A stretch of 6,159 nt of DNA from JAERML01 sp035687895 (GTDB lineage: Bacteria; Bacteroidota; Ignavibacteria; UBA10030; UBA6906): the NCBI GenBank assembly GCA_035687895.1, contig DASRUE010000021.1:1-6159 (forward strand). Direction: 5' to 3'. The translations under genes and the position numbers were made by a program. Of the stretch, positions 5,773 through 6,159 are shown one piece after another. The notes under the pieces were generated by a model. It ran no database searches and was not told the DNA's origin. It saw only the letters and a list, made by a program, of their open reading frames with translations. The stretch's first letter is position 1. Every line of letters starts with the position of its first letter.

Positions 5773-6159
5773 ATGCACCAACCATCAGGCACACGATACG
5801 ACACGATGCTGTACAAGCGTTGCGGGCGGAGCGGATTGAAACTTCCTCTCATCTCTCTCGGCCTTTGGCATAACTTCGGCGGGGTCGATCGTCCGGAAAA
5901 TGCGAGGACGATGCTTCTGCGCGCATTTGATCTGGGCATTACGCACTTTGATCTGGCAAACAACTACGGGCCGCCACCGGGGTCTGCCGAGGAAACGTTT
6001 GGCCGCATCCTCCGACAGGATCTTGCCGCGCACCGGGATGAACTCGTCATCTCATCGAAGGCTGGCTACTTGATGTGGCCCGGACCTTACGGCGAATGGG
6101 GTTCACGGAAGTACCTGATGGCGAGTCTGGACCAGAGCCTGAAGCGCATGGGTCTCGAT
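5773..6159 (+). CDS. gpr: Aldo-keto reductase, YghZ/Gpr type (3' partial)
   Basis: The first 129 residues of an NADPH-dependent aldo-keto reductase are present and the frame runs off the right edge; full members are about 330-346 residues. The sequence follows E. coli YghZ (Gpr, L-glyceraldehyde 3-phosphate reductase) closely as I remember it: SLGLWHNFG (28-36), the run from FDLGITHFDLANNYG through PPPGSAEE (52-74), SKAGYLMWPGPYG (95-107), and SRKYLMASLDQSLKRMGL (111-128). Three of the four AKR catalytic residues are visible (Asp60, Tyr65, Lys96); the histidine lies beyond the window. Family members reduce L-glyceraldehyde 3-phosphate and also methylglyoxal to acetol. ATG 5773 aligns with the E. 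coli N-terminus; ATG 5806 (Met12) is an alternative. Neither has a Shine-Dalgarno. It begins 33 nt after the SGNH stop, suggesting co-transcription with mgsA. Plant potassium-channel beta-subunit-like AKRs are related, but the YghZ match is better. Confidence 0.93.
   Translation, partial: MHQPSGTRYDTMLYKRCGRSGLKLPLISLGLWHNFGGVDRPENARTMLLRAFDLGITHFDLANNYGPPPGSAEETFGRILRQDLAAHRDELVISSKAGYLMWPGPYGEWGSRKYLMASLDQSLKRMGLD

Noticed and set aside
1..6159. A new defence or mobile system in this window
   Set aside because: No nuclease, transposase, integrase, toxin or phage-like gene is visible; every sizeable gene belongs to a known transport or metabolic family.

Overview
This 6.2 kb window is compact, single-strand (+) bacterial DNA of moderately high GC. 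It reads as a Gram-negative (outer-membrane) chromosome, because it opens with a TolC-type outer-membrane efflux protein. Only some genes have a recognisable Shine-Dalgarno sequence (3340 and 4595 do; 1172, 2216 and 5773 do not). That mixed use is compatible with the Bacteroidota/Chlorobiota/Ignavibacteria side of the tree, but this is a weak hint and I do not assign a taxon. There is no RNA gene, insertion sequence, CRISPR array or phage gene that I can support.

Region 1 (1-4491) is an ABC-2 type export operon. It holds the 3' part of a TolC-family outer-membrane factor (cut by the left edge), an ABC ATPase starting 6 nt later, and two paralogous ABC-2 permeases joined by an ATGA overlap. 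The gene order and permease type match YbhFSR/YhiH-like drug or solute exporters. A HlyD-type periplasmic adaptor would be expected just upstream, outside the window. The ATPase would drive a permease heterodimer in the inner membrane that feeds the TolC channel. The substrate cannot be read from sequence.

Between the ATPase and the first permease (2122-2206) lies a striking imperfect tandem array of a 9-nt unit, ACTCYACAA. It is almost free of G, starts inside the ATPase stop codon and ends 9 nt before the permease start codon. It is the one non-coding structure here that ordinary gene annotation does not explain.

Region 2 (4595-6159) follows a 103-nt gap. It carries methylglyoxal synthase (mgsA), an SGNH/GDSL hydrolase with a probable export signal (4-nt overlap with mgsA), and after 33 nt the 5' part of a YghZ/Gpr-type aldo-keto reductase (cut by the right edge). 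The first and third genes make metabolic sense together: one makes methylglyoxal from dihydroxyacetone phosphate, and the other belongs to a family known to reduce methylglyoxal and L-glyceraldehyde 3-phosphate. The role of the exported esterase between them is unclear.

Most of the window is recognisable and conventional. The points worth a second look are the tandem array in the transporter operon and the mgsA-SGNH-gpr cluster.
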